From: Mesostigma viride
Taxonomy: Eukaryota; Streptophyta; Mesostigmatophyceae; Mesostigmatales; Mesostigmataceae
DNA length: 64,000 bases
Direction: 5' to 3'
Assembly: GCA_009746045.1 (NCBI GenBank)
Contig: RPFO01000175.1
Span: forward strand, 5,665,414-5,729,413
The notes under the pieces: generated by a model
What the model saw: the letters and a program-made list of their open reading frames with translations, nothing else
Database searches by the model: none
Told to the model about the DNA's origin: nothing
Made by a program: the position numbers and the translations under genes
Shown here: in pieces, positions 10,572 to 20,895 of the stretch
How positions within the stretch are numbered: the first letter of the stretch is position 1
Layout of the letters: each line of letters begins with the position of its first letter

Positions 10572-10934
10572 GGGAATACAGCAGTAGTAGAGAATAGATA
10601 GACCGTGGCCATGTACATGTACGCCTCCTAGAGGCCCTATTCCAGCTAAGCCACGCGCTTTATTTAATCATGTACATGTGTGCCTATGATGAGCCACACT
10701 CCAGACGATGCCTAGTTTTATTTAGTAATGCTGTGCCCATGCAGAGAGCTGCTCTCTGCTGAGATGCCACGCTCTAGTTTTTGTATAGCCATGATGATCT
10801 TCCCCCTCACAGGCATGCTCCCCCCTTACTTACCCGGGCATAGCGTGATAGACCATGCGGGTGCGGGTGCCCTGGTGCACCTAGAGCAGGGGTAGCTTAC
10901 ATTCCCACCCTTGCATGAAGTAGCCTAGAATGTA
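10572..10934 (+). mobile_element. 3' UTR of the ORF1-type retroelement
   Basis: Conserved between all copies: GACCGTGGCCATGTACATG, GATGCCTAG, CATGCAGAGAGCTGCTCTCTGC (a short inverted repeat, AGAGAGC/GCTCTCT), GCACCTAGAGCA and TTCCCACCCTTGCATGAAG. Conserved non-coding sequence of about 500 bp in all copies suggests a functional role such as 3'-end recognition. It is interrupted at 10935 by the TTAA-flanked element and ends at 13021-13099. Confidence 0.75.
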
Positions 10935-13020
10935 TTAACCCTTCAACTGTCAAAACTCGAACCACGAGAACGGACTGAGTTTGGGTATCTTTGTGCGCCT
11001 GAGAGTAACTAGCCAAATAACATTTTCTGGCCCACCCTTGGAACCAAGCATGCTTTTATATCAAATAATGTTTGGGAAATTTGGTTGGTCACATATCCAT
11101 GCCCTACACCTGCTAAAAATAGCACCCCCCTCAGGGGGGTACAGTGCACATGGGGTTGGAGACATATATAATGCATTATCGACCATTTACACAAATCAGT
11201 TGGCCCTGGCCTTTTAAAGGCAGGTTATTATAATCATAGACATGCCATCAATGCATTCACAACATGAAATGTCACAAAACTGTGGACGCTAGCTACAAAA
11301 TGGCCAAAGCCAGCTGGCACCGTTATAACGGTGCCAGCTGGCAGGGGTATAAATGGTAGCATAACAACACAAAACTTTATTCCAATTGGCATGAAACAAC
11401 AAGGGATGCCCAATTGGGCATCATGCACCATACCCAGGTGATAAAACAAGAGACCATGCCATATAACACATGCCAACATGCCGCAAGGGGCCAAAATGGC
11501 ACTAGCGCGCGTGCGGTATACATAGCGCAAGACTAGCCAAGGGTGTAGCTAACTGTCAATTGGGCTACCTGGCTATGTGCCAAACTACGGATTGCGCCTC
11601 TGGGTGCGCAGATCCTGCCTCCTACAAGGCCCTGTCAGCTGGGTGCCAGCTGCCAACGTGCGGGTCGTGCGGCCATTGGCCTCAGCCCATGCGCGGCCAG
11701 CCGGGCTGCGGGCTGACAAGGGCTGCATGGCACGCTGGCGGCGGGCGTTGTCGTCGTCGAGGCCAGCCACTGGCCCAGCGTGGAAGCTGAGATAAGCCAG
11801 CATATAAGACACAAGACCATGCTAAAAAATAGGTGAAAGGCTCATTAATCAAGGCCTCAAGCGCGCGTCAAAGGGGTGGCAAGGAGCTACATCACTAACC
11901 CACCCGATGAATGACAAAACACCTCCACGTTCTTTGCAACAATAAAGTAAACAAAATGAACAAGTTGGTAATGCTTCCATGCAAACAGGTATTGGGTATC
12001 TCCATGTTTGTCACATGCAATGGATGCAAAATCAGAAGGTGGGCGTTGGCCAGCAAAACAAGAAGCCATGCCTAAAACTGGTCAGAAAAGAACTTGTCTC
12101 GGGCTGTTTGAGCCAGGAAAAGCATTGGGTAATCACCTTTACCATATTACTAACCAATACCAACCGTTATCACGCTATTTCCGTTGCAGCCTCAGCTAAC
12201 AGCGACCAAACATGGTCCAAAATCTGCTTGACCTGATGGTATTCCACAACTATGACAAGCCGATGCGTAGAGGGAGCAAAACAACAAAATGACAATCACA
12301 AGCCCTCGATTATAACCCTGATATTAGTTATAAACGATAATACAACCATATACGGTTAACGGAACACGCTAGGAGGCTAGAACGTACCAGGTCGGAACAG
12401 CAGATTACCTTTCCTGCGGGAGCCAGCACGCCCGATTCATGGACGTAGCCTCGAGCCTTTCCTGGCTGCCAATTCTAGCAAATCTGGTTGGGAACGACGT
12501 CAAAGGTTTATCCATGCGCAAATACCTCGAAAATTTCCGCCTAGCAACATGCAGCACTCGCACTGTCACCGCCTGGCCGCTGACATGATTTGCTGCGCCA
12601 ACCAGCACCCCGATGACCCATCTACGCATCTTCAAACGTTCCATGGCTGGGGATAAAACGTTTTTAGGACTTGAAAATCATGCCTACAAAATTTGAGTCC
12701 ATTATGTCAAGCCATTCTCTCGTACCAGTCAGTTGTGTGCACCGCCATAGCCGTGCGCGTCAATATTTTTCATGCACGTCGGTCCCGTTGGACCATGGTA
12801 CCCCCCTAACTTTGCTCAAGCATATCTCCCTGGCCAGGTGTCCAAAATACGGTCTGAATGGCGCCAGGCATAGCTTACGTCTAGATCTTTCGATCCCCCC
12901 AGGTTTGACCGTTAAATTATTATTGGCGCGGCGCCTGGTTCTGCCACAAACTCAGTCCGTTAGAGTGGCGCGAGTTCAACTGGCGCCACGAAAACGGACT
13001 CAGTACAGTTTAAGGGTTAA
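10935..13020. mobile_element. TTAA-flanked piggyBac-like non-autonomous transposon
   Basis: Flanked by TTAA at 10935-10938 and 13017-13020. The ends form terminal inverted repeats: left CCCTTCAACTGT (10939 on), right ACAGTTTAAGGG (to 13016), 11 of 12 matching. A second motif, ACGAGAACGGACTGAG on the left and ACGAAAACGGACTCAG on the right, is subterminal. TTAA target duplication with CCC-starting inverted repeats is the hallmark of the piggyBac superfamily. The 2078-bp interior has only short ORFs with no transposase-like sequence, so it would need an enzyme in trans. Confidence 0.75.
11309..11342. repeat. Perfect 34-bp palindrome
   Basis: The sequence from GCCAGCTGGCACCGT to ACGGTGCCAGCTGGC is its own reverse complement with TTATAA across the centre and no spacer. 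It lies within the piggyBac-like element, 370 bp from its left end. It could extrude a cruciform or be a duplex protein-binding site; no function is shown by the sequence. Confidence 0.95.
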
Positions 13021-13087
13021 AAGCCATATGCCCCTTCTCAGGGCTATGTGCTACATCTACTCCCAACGGAGTGATGTTGATAGTTAA

Positions 13088-14475
13088 TTAATTAATTAAT
13101 GGGAACTCGTGGAACGGGGGATTGTTTAGAGGCTGTCCCCGAAGCCTGTTAGCCGCGAGCCGACGAGTGGGGTTGTCTACTTCCTGGAACCACCAGGGGC
13201 AACACGCTTCGCACCACGAGACTCCACACGAGACTCCACAGTGTCGGCGTCTACACGGACACCATCCAGGTAAGCATGCAACAAAACGACCATCCGGCAA
13301 CAGTCGCAGCTGCACACGCTTACCCCCCGGTACGTACCCGGCTCGTGCCACCACCACCTTCTCGCTATTCCAGCACTTGCTCCTCGCCGCCAGCTGTGCC
13401 GGGGTGTAGTCTTCATCCATGCTGCTGGGGTGGCCCTTGAGCAGACGACGGGCTCCCATCACCCGTTTCTGGTCGTTCACGGTGGCCATGGTGACCAGGA
13501 CCAGGCCAGCTGGGCCTGGCAGGCGGATGGCCCTGTCAATGGTCACGTGATCGCACAGCTGCAGCAACCCCAAGAACGCGGGGCCCCGCAAGGCCTCGGT
13601 AAGTGCTTGTGCCGGCGGTGTCATGCGTGCCCTTCTTAACATTCTTGAGAATGATATTGCGTTGTCGGAGCTGAGCCACATTCTGTTCGACGCGACTGCG
13701 GTGGCAGCCGACTTAGCCGCCTGGGCGACTACGGCATCCAAGTTCTTCCCCGCCGCGTCCGCGAACGTGACCCGCTTGGGGGGGGGGGTGGCCATGGCCG
13801 CCTTTAATTCCAGCGATGTGGCTTGGGTGACAGCAGAGTCAGCAGCCAAAGACTTGAGCGCACCTTGCATAGACTTGAGCTCAGAGGTGATCGCCTGCAG
13901 GTCAGTGGGCGTCGGCTGCGCTGGCAGGGGTGTCGGCATCGGCCGAGGTGTCGGATGCGGCCGCGATGGTCGCCAGCGGTTTGCAGAGTTCAGCCGCAGC
14001 ATGTAAAGAGGCATGGGAGGTGCGTAGCTGGTCGTCGTCCCAGTGCTGCCACTCCGCGGGGCCGGAGGTCATCCGCAGCTGCGCCGTGCTGGGGTGGCGA
14101 ATGATGTCGTCGGCGTCGTATCGAATTTTGAGGATTTGCAGCACGTCGGCGACGTACCGGCATGGTGAAAAATGCCGCAATGTCGGCCGGTTGCAGGTGG
14201 GTTCCGAGGCTTGCATATTTGGTTAAATCAGACGGTGAGGGCGGTGGGGTTTCAGGCGTGGGGGTAGCCTCGGCGGCCATGGGAGTGACTTCCGAAGTGA
14301 CTTCCGTGGTACGCGGCTTCTTGGGAGCGGCGGGAGCGATGCCGACGAAAGGGCTGGCTGCGGCAAGAACGTCGTCCAGCGAGCGGGTTTCTGGGGCGGC
14401 AGGTGTTGTTGTGGTCTCCATAGCTACGAGGAAGATGTCGAATGCTGGGGCGGGGGGCGCAGGCGTGCTATTCAC
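13088..14475 (-). pseudogene. ORF1 of another LINE family, frameshifted
   Basis: Minus strand, in at least two pieces: 14475 to about 14170 (MNSTPAPPAPAFDIFLVAME, Ala/Pro/Thr-rich, DLTKYASLGTHLQPADIAAF), then after a frameshift ADVLQILKIRYDADDI...MTSGPAEWQHWDDDQLRTSH, then from about 14014 a coiled-coil region (LQAITSELKSMQGALKSLAA) and an RRM-like part (LPGPAGLVLVTMATVNDQK, ARRLLKGH, SMDEDYTPAQLAARSK, RLLPDGRFVACLPG). The RRM-like part resembles the remnant at 53.5 kb (ARKLLGG...LDDPLSPAQL), which precedes an endonuclease/RT region, so this is probably ORF1 of that autonomous family. Confidence 0.55.
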
Positions 14476-14844
14476 GATGGGAATGCCGCCATATTGAGTC
14501 GAAAATAGCGATATCTGCTGGGCAGGCCGAGTTCGAGAACGTACGAAATCGGGGACGATAGCTGCCGGAAATTATACCAGCGTGTTCGTCATCAGAAGAC
14601 GAGTCGAATGCAACAAACCCGGCTAAATTTCATGGCCTGAGTCGAAAGTTATGAGCATTCTCGGCAGCCATAGCTCGGCATATTTTCGCGCCTAAAATGC
14701 CGGATCCTTCTCTCGGCGCCTATGCTATCCACATATTTTGCATGGTATTTTAGACATAATTTAGTAGTATGAACTAAGTAGCCTCGTCGCCTCCACCCCC
14801 CCCCCCCCCATCCGCCTCCACCGATCGACTCCATCACCGCCCAG

Positions 14845-15992
14845 CTAGCTCCGCGACATCGACCAGCGCCTCAAGGATGATGCAATCGCTATCGAGGTCC
14901 TGCAGAACACCGCCGGCCTCAACGCCCGGGCGGTGAAGGACATTGCCGCCAAGCCAGCCCCTGCTGGCCTGGCCGGCGATGCTCCTCCCATCACGACCTG
15001 GGCGGATATGCTTAAGCAGCACACCACCTCCACCACCTCCGCCGTCGCAGCCCAGCTCCAGCGGCAGACGCTTGACCTCCGCGAGGAGGCCGAGCTCGCC
15101 AAGCGCAGCCTTAACGTCATCGTCAAGAACTTCGACATGGTGGAAGGTGAGAATTCTGAGAAGCTTGCGCGTGCGTTTGGGAGAGAAATCCTTGGTCGCA
15201 TGGGCCTTACTGGTGAGATTGAGCTGGTCGCCCACCGCCTTCCCCGCGCGCGGGGTAAGGCAGGGGCGCCCCCGCTCAGGACTTCTCACCTTTAAGAACC
15301 CGGCGGACAAGATTTCTTTTCTCCGACGCCGCAAGCGGCTCGAGAAGACTCTCTTCACCCTTGACGACGACTTGACCCTGGCGCAGCAACAACGGCGACG
15401 GGAGCTATGGCCGACCTACCTCCAGCTCCGGCAGACCAAGGCGGGGCAGCCGGTGTACTGGAAGGGGGCGGCCATCTACGTCGGCCACAAGCCCTGGCAT
15501 GCGACCCCCTCGGCCCCAACGACTCCAGACGCCCCAGCTTAGGGGAATACAATAGCAGTAGTGTAGAATAGATAGACCGTGGCCATGTACATGTAAGCCT
15601 CCTACAGGCTCTATACCAGCTGATTCACGAGTATTATGTCGCCATGTACATGTGCGCCTATGATGTGCCACACTCCAGATGATGCCTAGCTTTATTTAGT
15701 TATGCTGTGCCCATGCAGAGAGCTGCTCTCTGCTGAGATGCCATGCCCTAGCTCTTGTATAGCCGCCATGATGATCTTCCCCCACATGACATGCTCCCCC
15801 TTAGCTGGGCATAGCGTGATAGATCATGAGGGTGCAGGTGCCCTGGTGCACCTAGAGCAAGGGTAGCTTACATTCCCACCCTTGCATGAAGTAGCCTAGA
15901 ATGTATCATAGGCCATATGCCCCTTCTCAAGGGCTATGTGCTACATATACTCCCAACGGAGTTATGTTCCTAATTAATTAATTAATTAGTTT
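14845..15992 (+). mobile_element. 5'-truncated ORF1-type retroelement copy
   Basis: Begins within the coiled-coil region of ORF1 (RDIDQRLKDDAIAIEVLQ in a decayed frame) and runs through the 3' UTR to the hairpin ACTCCCAACGGAGT (about 15949-15962) and a (TTAA)n tail ending about 15992. A C-rich run at 14797-14812 lies just upstream of the junction. The 3' end is intact and gives the reference order used to recognise the insertions in the 7.2-13.1 kb copy. Confidence 0.8.
14933..15542 (+). pseudogene. ORF1 C-terminal region, frameshifted
   Basis: Frame 14933-15295 carries the coiled coil (LRQTLDLREEAELAKR-type) and the first part of the RNA-binding domain; the rest (LTFKNPADKISFLRRRKRL to TPDAPA, stop at 15540-15542) is in another frame. 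The shift is near 15275-15285, where AGGA is present in CTCAGGACTTCTCACC compared with CTCCTTCTCACC in the other copies. Confidence 0.7.
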
Positions 15993-16229
15993 ATTAATTT
16001 ATTATTTACGTCCTGTCTTTGGGAGGGATGGAGTAACTACCCCCATGGTAAGCACCTTTCACCCTGACATCCACAATGACAAGAGGGGTCAGGCACTACA
16101 GACATCACGTGACGATGACCGCAATTAAAATCTTAACCAACACACAGCACGCAATATCCATACCAAGAAACACAGTCAACCTCTCAAATCCCCTCCCCAA
16201 CACACACACACACACACCACACACCTGGA
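15993..16229. other. Short intergenic stretch with a CA microsatellite
   Basis: Between the retroelement tail and the 3' end of the MYND gene. Contains CA-rich sequence (16200-16222). No gene seen. Confidence 0.6.
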
Positions 16230-18157
16230 TCACGAGAAAATTTTTCTCAAGACACTCGCTTTAAGGCCTCGGAACCATTTGGCGGAGTTGGTATCCCCTT
16301 CTGCCTCCGCCATGGCCACCGCCCGAGCAATCACCTCCTTCGCCCCCGCTGCCAGCAGGTGCTTCCGACATGCTGGGTGCTCCTCGCACAGCTCCAACCA
16401 GTAATGTATCAAACAGCTCACACCGTGCGTATACGAGCCGTCGTCACACCCGTCCCCATGTGCGAGCACAAATTTCAGAGAGTCCACCAGCAGCTTGCAC
16501 GTGGCGGGCTTGGGTCGGGCCGCGAGCCGCTTGAGGCCGGCTTCATTGGAAGTCACCAGGTTTCGAAGCGTCGTGGCAGCAGACTGATGGATATTCCACG
16601 CCCCGCGCTCGAGTGACCCGCCCATCGCGTCCAGAACCGCCTCCACCGTGCCTTCATCCACGAGGCACTCGCGACAGGCCGTGTCCTTGGCCAACTGGGT
16701 CAGCGCCTTGCACGCCTCCAACTGCACAAGCGAGAAGCCCTGCTGGTCCTCGTTGGCGCGTTGGATGATCCGGGCCACGAGGGGGCATGCGCGGCGCAGA
16801 CCGGCCGAGCTGGTGAGTTTGTTGCGGCGACACACCTGGCCCACGGCCAGGCATACGGCGGCACCCAAGGCCCAGCGGTCATCCGTTCGGAGCCCCTGGG
16901 TCAGATACTCAGGGGACACTGCCATGTGGCACGCTGCGGTTAACGTCTGGCCGACGCGGGGCGTGGCCAGTGCGCTTGCGGCCTTGTCGCCGACACAGTC
17001 GGATTGCAGCGCTTCCCCAATCATCCGGCAGATGGCGGTGATGGAGACAACATCGCCGGCATTCACCGCGTGGAATAGGCACTCACCAAGGGCAGGGAGA
17101 AGGGCCGGGTCGATGCCTGCCATGTGGTCCGTGTGCATACACTGGGTATTCTGGCAGTGCACCGCCTGGTCGTGCAGGAAGAAGAGAGCCTGACATGCGG
17201 CCCCACTGGCATCCATGCCCTTGGCACCCTGGACACCCGCGATGATGCTTTGCGAGACGGCCTGGAAGGTGCCAGCACTGGCACATGCGTCGCAGGAAGA
17301 CCGGTTGGTGCAAAGCGATAAGATGCAACCGTTGATTGCCTCCACAAGGTGCCAGGCGCCCCGTTGCGTGGCGCCGGCAAGCATCCTTGTCAGGCTGTGG
17401 ATACCCTTGCTACCCACAAACACGCCACGGTTCTTTTTACTAGTCCGAATCAGCCCATGGAGTCCGACGCATACAACAAGAAAGGGTAAGCAGCACTGGC
17501 CGGACAACGTGCGGTCCAGGGCGTTTGCAAACAGCGTACAAGCGCCCGCTTTTCCCAGCACCCGCTCTTCCTGGCTGCCAACATCCCTGCATCGTTTTGC
17601 CAGCTCGCAAAACTTGGAGGTCCCGTTGCCCCCGGTCCATGCCATCATCCCCTCGTCTGTATCATCGTAAATAAGCGAGGTGGCTTTCTCGGGCATTATG
17701 CGGCTGGCCGTCGAGAATCGGCTATCTAATTCTTGTCTTGCACCTTCGACAAGCGCCTGGGCTTCCGCATCCGTCAGAACACACGCCTGCTTTTCAGACG
17801 CCTGAGACTTGGAGGGATTCGCAAGCCGGATGCATGCCTCTTTGTGCTTAGGATAATCGGCCTTCTGGCATTCCTGCTCAACCAACCACACCAAGGGACA
17901 TGACACGTATGAACAGCGCGCCCAGCATGATGTTAGGATGTTGGCGTAAGTACTATTAGATCAAGTTAAAGAACACCAAGTTATCCTCGCTTCACCAGTT
18001 CTCTATAAGCATGTGAGGTAAACTTGGCAAATCGATTCTGGCCGTCGGGAAATTCAGCACGCACTCTGGAGCAGTAGTAGACAGAATGACACCGGGCGCA
18101 GGCCTTGACAGTTTTCTCCTCACAACCAAAATGTTGACACAGCGTTAGGGTTGCCAT
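16230..18157 (-). CDS. MYND zinc-finger protein with armadillo-like repeats, two exons
   Basis: Exon 1 is 18157-18065 (ATG, 31 codons), the intron is 18064-17874 (GT...AG), and exon 2 is 17873-16230 (stop TGA); total 578 residues, phase 0 junction. Joining the exons completes a MYND finger: C7, C12, C20, C23, C29, C33, H41, C45 (CHSVYYCSR|ECQKADYPKHKEAC), with Tyr where Trp is common. MYND domains are zinc-binding protein-interaction modules. The remaining about 500 residues are helical with ALFFLHDQAV, LEACKALTQLAKD, AATTLRNLVTSNEAGL and similar stretches typical of armadillo-like solenoids, each carrying Cys-rich patches. No SET or other catalytic domain is visible. A scaffold role is inferred. 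The ATG is the only one giving an intact finger. The gene is intact, isolated and surrounded by repeats. Confidence 0.88.
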
Positions 18158-18558
18158 TTCTACCTTACGAGGATGGCCAGTTCAAAAAAGTTAGGCTTTG
18201 TTCAAAAACTAGACAACCGATACCAAATATCGCAAATCATAACTGTTGCTGTTAATTACATGAAGCTCAGTTTATAGATTTTTGTGTGCAATAATGCGGG
18301 TTGCTCGCGATCGGCGACTTGCGAGAATTGAGCTCCATTTCCTTAACACAAATTAACACAAAATATTCCCGCCCAAAGGTCGAGACTCGCGACTCGCTGA
18401 AGGTAAAAGGTACGGCACTTACGTGAGGTTAATTACGGCCCCCCGCAATTGCCAAGTTCCTGGGAAGAGCAGAGTTCAGGACTGGGTCATTTTTTCACTT
18501 CCGGCAGCATAGATTCTGAGGCCTGAATCCTGGCAGTGTCACTAGACCGTTAATTCTC
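18158..18558. other. Upstream flank of the MYND gene, no gene seen
   Basis: Moderately AT-rich. No ORF of note, repeat or RNA gene was recognised. It presumably contains the promoter and 5' UTR of the minus-strand MYND gene; no clear TATA motif at a convincing distance. Confidence 0.5.
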
Positions 18559-20046
18559 TCACGAGACGGTCCCGGCGCGAATATTTTCCCGCCCAAAAAT
18601 TCGCGGTACCGGACCGCATGTGCAAAAGTGGTAAGGTAACCACTGGCTTTTTCCCGCTTTTCCGCGCCTTATGTAGCCTGCTGAAATACAGGGGTGTTCC
18701 TTAGCCCAGGTGCCCCCCCCCCCCCCCCCCCCTACCCCCCCCGAATCGTGCCCAAACGGTCCCAACAACATTTTTCCCAAATCCGTGCTCAGAATGAAAA
18801 ACAGCCCAGTCCTGCGAATGCCAGAAGTTTTGCAATGAAGGTGTTCCTTAGCCCAAGTGGTTACCTTACTACAGGTGCGCTTACGTCGATCACTTAACGA
18901 TACACGGTGCGCGCACCCCGAGCGGAACTTGGCGATGGCGTTCATGCGAAAAATTACCAAATTAGCCTGCGGAATGCAGAAAATGTGTGACGATGTTAAA
19001 GACGACGAGTTCAAGACATCGTTTCATAGCGGAATGTATACAGTTTGCAACATCTATAACCTTATTCATGACCATCGCCGTCGGGGTTTAATATGAAATT
19101 TTCGTCGCGGTTTATAGAATAGTGCATGCTCGCGGCATCGTTAGTCGCGTTTTGTGGGATACAATCAGCGTTCAAGAAGCCATTATACTGGGATTAATTA
19201 CAATCCTGGAAAAAATTGTTGGTTATCGTCAAGCTTTGTGCCATGAACGATCATACTGTGTTCAGGCTCGCGGGATGCGAGTCCGACTCTTGCATAGAAA
19301 TGAGTGCTCTCTTGTGCACCTGGGCGAACGACGCTGTTGTCATGGTACGATCCTTTGCTCAACGTCGTCTTTTCATAGTTCAATGGTTAGCAACGCATGT
19401 TTTTTGACTTCTTTCCGGGCAGTTGCCGCCAGATTGTTTGCCATTTCTCGCTGCGCTGCATCGCCAGATTCCTAGCTGCAGCGTCTTAATGAATTCGTCT
19501 ATGATGCATGGCTAAGACGTGATAGTTCGGAAAGTTACGAGACATTTGATATGGTTGCTTGAAGGCACCCAGTTTCGTGTAAGAATTGGCGCGGCAGTCT
19601 TTAGCAGCCGCTTTACTCAGTGCTGAAAGGCTGACGAGCTAGAGGTTGTTCATGAGCAAATACTCTTGCTTGAAAGGAAGGTTACAGTGGTCGTTGTAAG
19701 GTGGCACCGGAATTAGGTAGGGTTTGTCATCATTGTTCTACGAAAGCATATCCCATTGATTTATGTATGGGAGGGCCCAAGCATATGAATGCGACAATAT
19801 GCTACCAAGGCAAGGTAACCATGGTAAGAAGCCCTGGCGAGTAGCATGTATGATAGGAATGCTTTGTCTATGGGCCATCCATTTCCCCGTTGGCTGGGCA
19901 TTGTGGATAGGGGTTTCTAGGGTGTCCTTGGATTGATGTCCATGGTTTTTGGCATGATGCTCACACCTTAAGACCTGGTTCATGCTTGGGCTCTGTTGGC
20001 TAAGTTGGCATCTTAGCCTACCAGCTAGCCTTGTATGGCAGTGCAC
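18559..20046 (-). repeat. Dispersed repeat, minus-strand copy (partner near 58.3-59.7 kb)
   Basis: Read on the minus strand, blocks match the plus strand at 58340-59690 in the same order: GCAAGGTAACCATGGTGAG-like sequence (about 19797-19826), ATGTATGATA (19848), TTTCTAGGGTG (19912), GGCGATGGTCAT (about 19070), CTGCATTCCGC (about 18970), GTGCGCGCACCGTG (about 18908), and the terminal GCGAATTTTT...AATATTCGCGCC then GGGACCGTC at 18558-18610. The end encodes HF-T--GP-P-RIFGRENIRAGTV in one frame, similar to the 59.6-kb copy. It is a decayed ~1.5-kb element of unknown class. A poly-C run at 18714-18740 is inside. Confidence 0.6.
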
Positions 20047-20236
20047 ACACTCGCAGGGCTGGCCAACCCCATTGTGTTATGTGATGGCTATGAGTGCTCG
20101 TGGGGTATGCACTTGCTGTGCATGGCAATTGGCACCCCCCCTCACCCACGTGCCTAAGGGTCACTACTTTTGCCCTGCATGCGAGGGAGAAGACGGCGGC
20201 AGTGATGATGATTGCGGGATCCGTCCAGGTGGTTAG
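20044..20236 (+). pseudogene. PHD-finger fragment, copy 1 (frameshifted)
   Basis: One frame reads NPIVLCDGYECSWGMHLLCMA, another continues PPLTHVPKGHYFCPACEGEDG then SDDD. These are the second half of a PHD finger (C-x-x-x-x-C, H-x-x-C, then P-x-G-x-Y-F-C-P-x-C). Compared with copy 2 there is an extra ATTGGCA after TGCATGGCA, which breaks the frame. PHD fingers usually read histone H3 tail methylation. The upstream C-x-x-C pair was not found here. Confidence 0.6.
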
Positions 20237-20463
20237 AATGCAGTTAAGGTTGATGCCAGCATGCATTGAACTGTGTACCTTTTGAGTTCATATATCTGGT
20301 CAGATCTACAGCTTGTAGGTGGGAATGGCTGATTACCGGCCACTGAGCTAAGTGCCAGCGAGGGTGATGCTAGGGTGGTGGTCAGGAGGAGGAGGGTGAG
20401 AAGGAGGAGGAGGATGGGAAGGGGGGGGGGGGGGCGGGGGGGGGCGGGCTGGGAATTAAGGCA

Positions 20464-20642
20464 CCGCCTGCTTGGTGTGTGAGGACGCCATGTCCCCTAA
20501 CTAATGAAAACCACATTGTAATGTGTGATGGCGATGCGTGCCCGGAGGGGCTGCACCTGCAGTGCATGGCACCCCCCTTCACCGACGCGCCTGAGGGTGA
20601 CTACTTCTGCCCTGCATGCGAGGGAGACAGTGATGATGATTA
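20464..20642 (+). pseudogene. PHD-finger fragment, copy 2 (frameshifted)
   Basis: CLVCEDAMSPN in one frame is followed, after two in-frame stops and a one-base shift, by ENHIVMCDGDACPEGLH, then LQCMAPPFTDAPEGDYFCPAC and EGDSDDD with a TAA stop. Together these give the full C4-H-C3 order of a PHD finger. Flanking sequence (TCTGAGTTCATGTCATCTGG..., CCACTGAGCCAAGTGC) is shared with copy 1 about 480 bp upstream, so the two are a tandem duplication. A tiny intron cannot be excluded but no GT-AG pair of normal size fits. Confidence 0.6.
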
Positions 20643-20895
20643 AGTGGTGCATGGCCCTGCCAGGTGGGCTGCTGGCAGGTGGTCAGAATGCAGTTCAGGT
20701 TGCTGTCAACATGGCCTGAACTGTGTAATGTCTGAGTTCATGTCATCTGGCCATATCTCCAGTTTGTAGGTGCCAATTTGTGATGGCCACTGAGCCAAGT
20801 GCTATCCAGGCAAGTCTTATATATTATAGAATTACATATTGGGTAGGAGCCTCTAAAATTGTACCCCCAGGGCTTAATTAATTTTAATTATTCTT

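Larger units (their letters stand above)
7240..13099 (+). mobile_element. ORF1-type retroelement split by two later insertions
   Basis: The 5' UTR and start of ORF1 (from about 7240; shared with the copy at 61.24 kb) run to 8423, continue at 10201-10934 (rest of ORF1 and 3' UTR), and finish at 13021-13099 (CATATGCCCCTTCTC region, hairpin ACTCCCAACGGAGT-like, (TTAA)n tail). Comparison with the copies at 14.8-16.0 and 61.2-63.2 kb shows that the gaps are insertions: 8424-10200, and 10935-13020 flanked by TTAA. No endonuclease or reverse transcriptase is visible, so the element appears non-autonomous. Confidence 0.75.
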
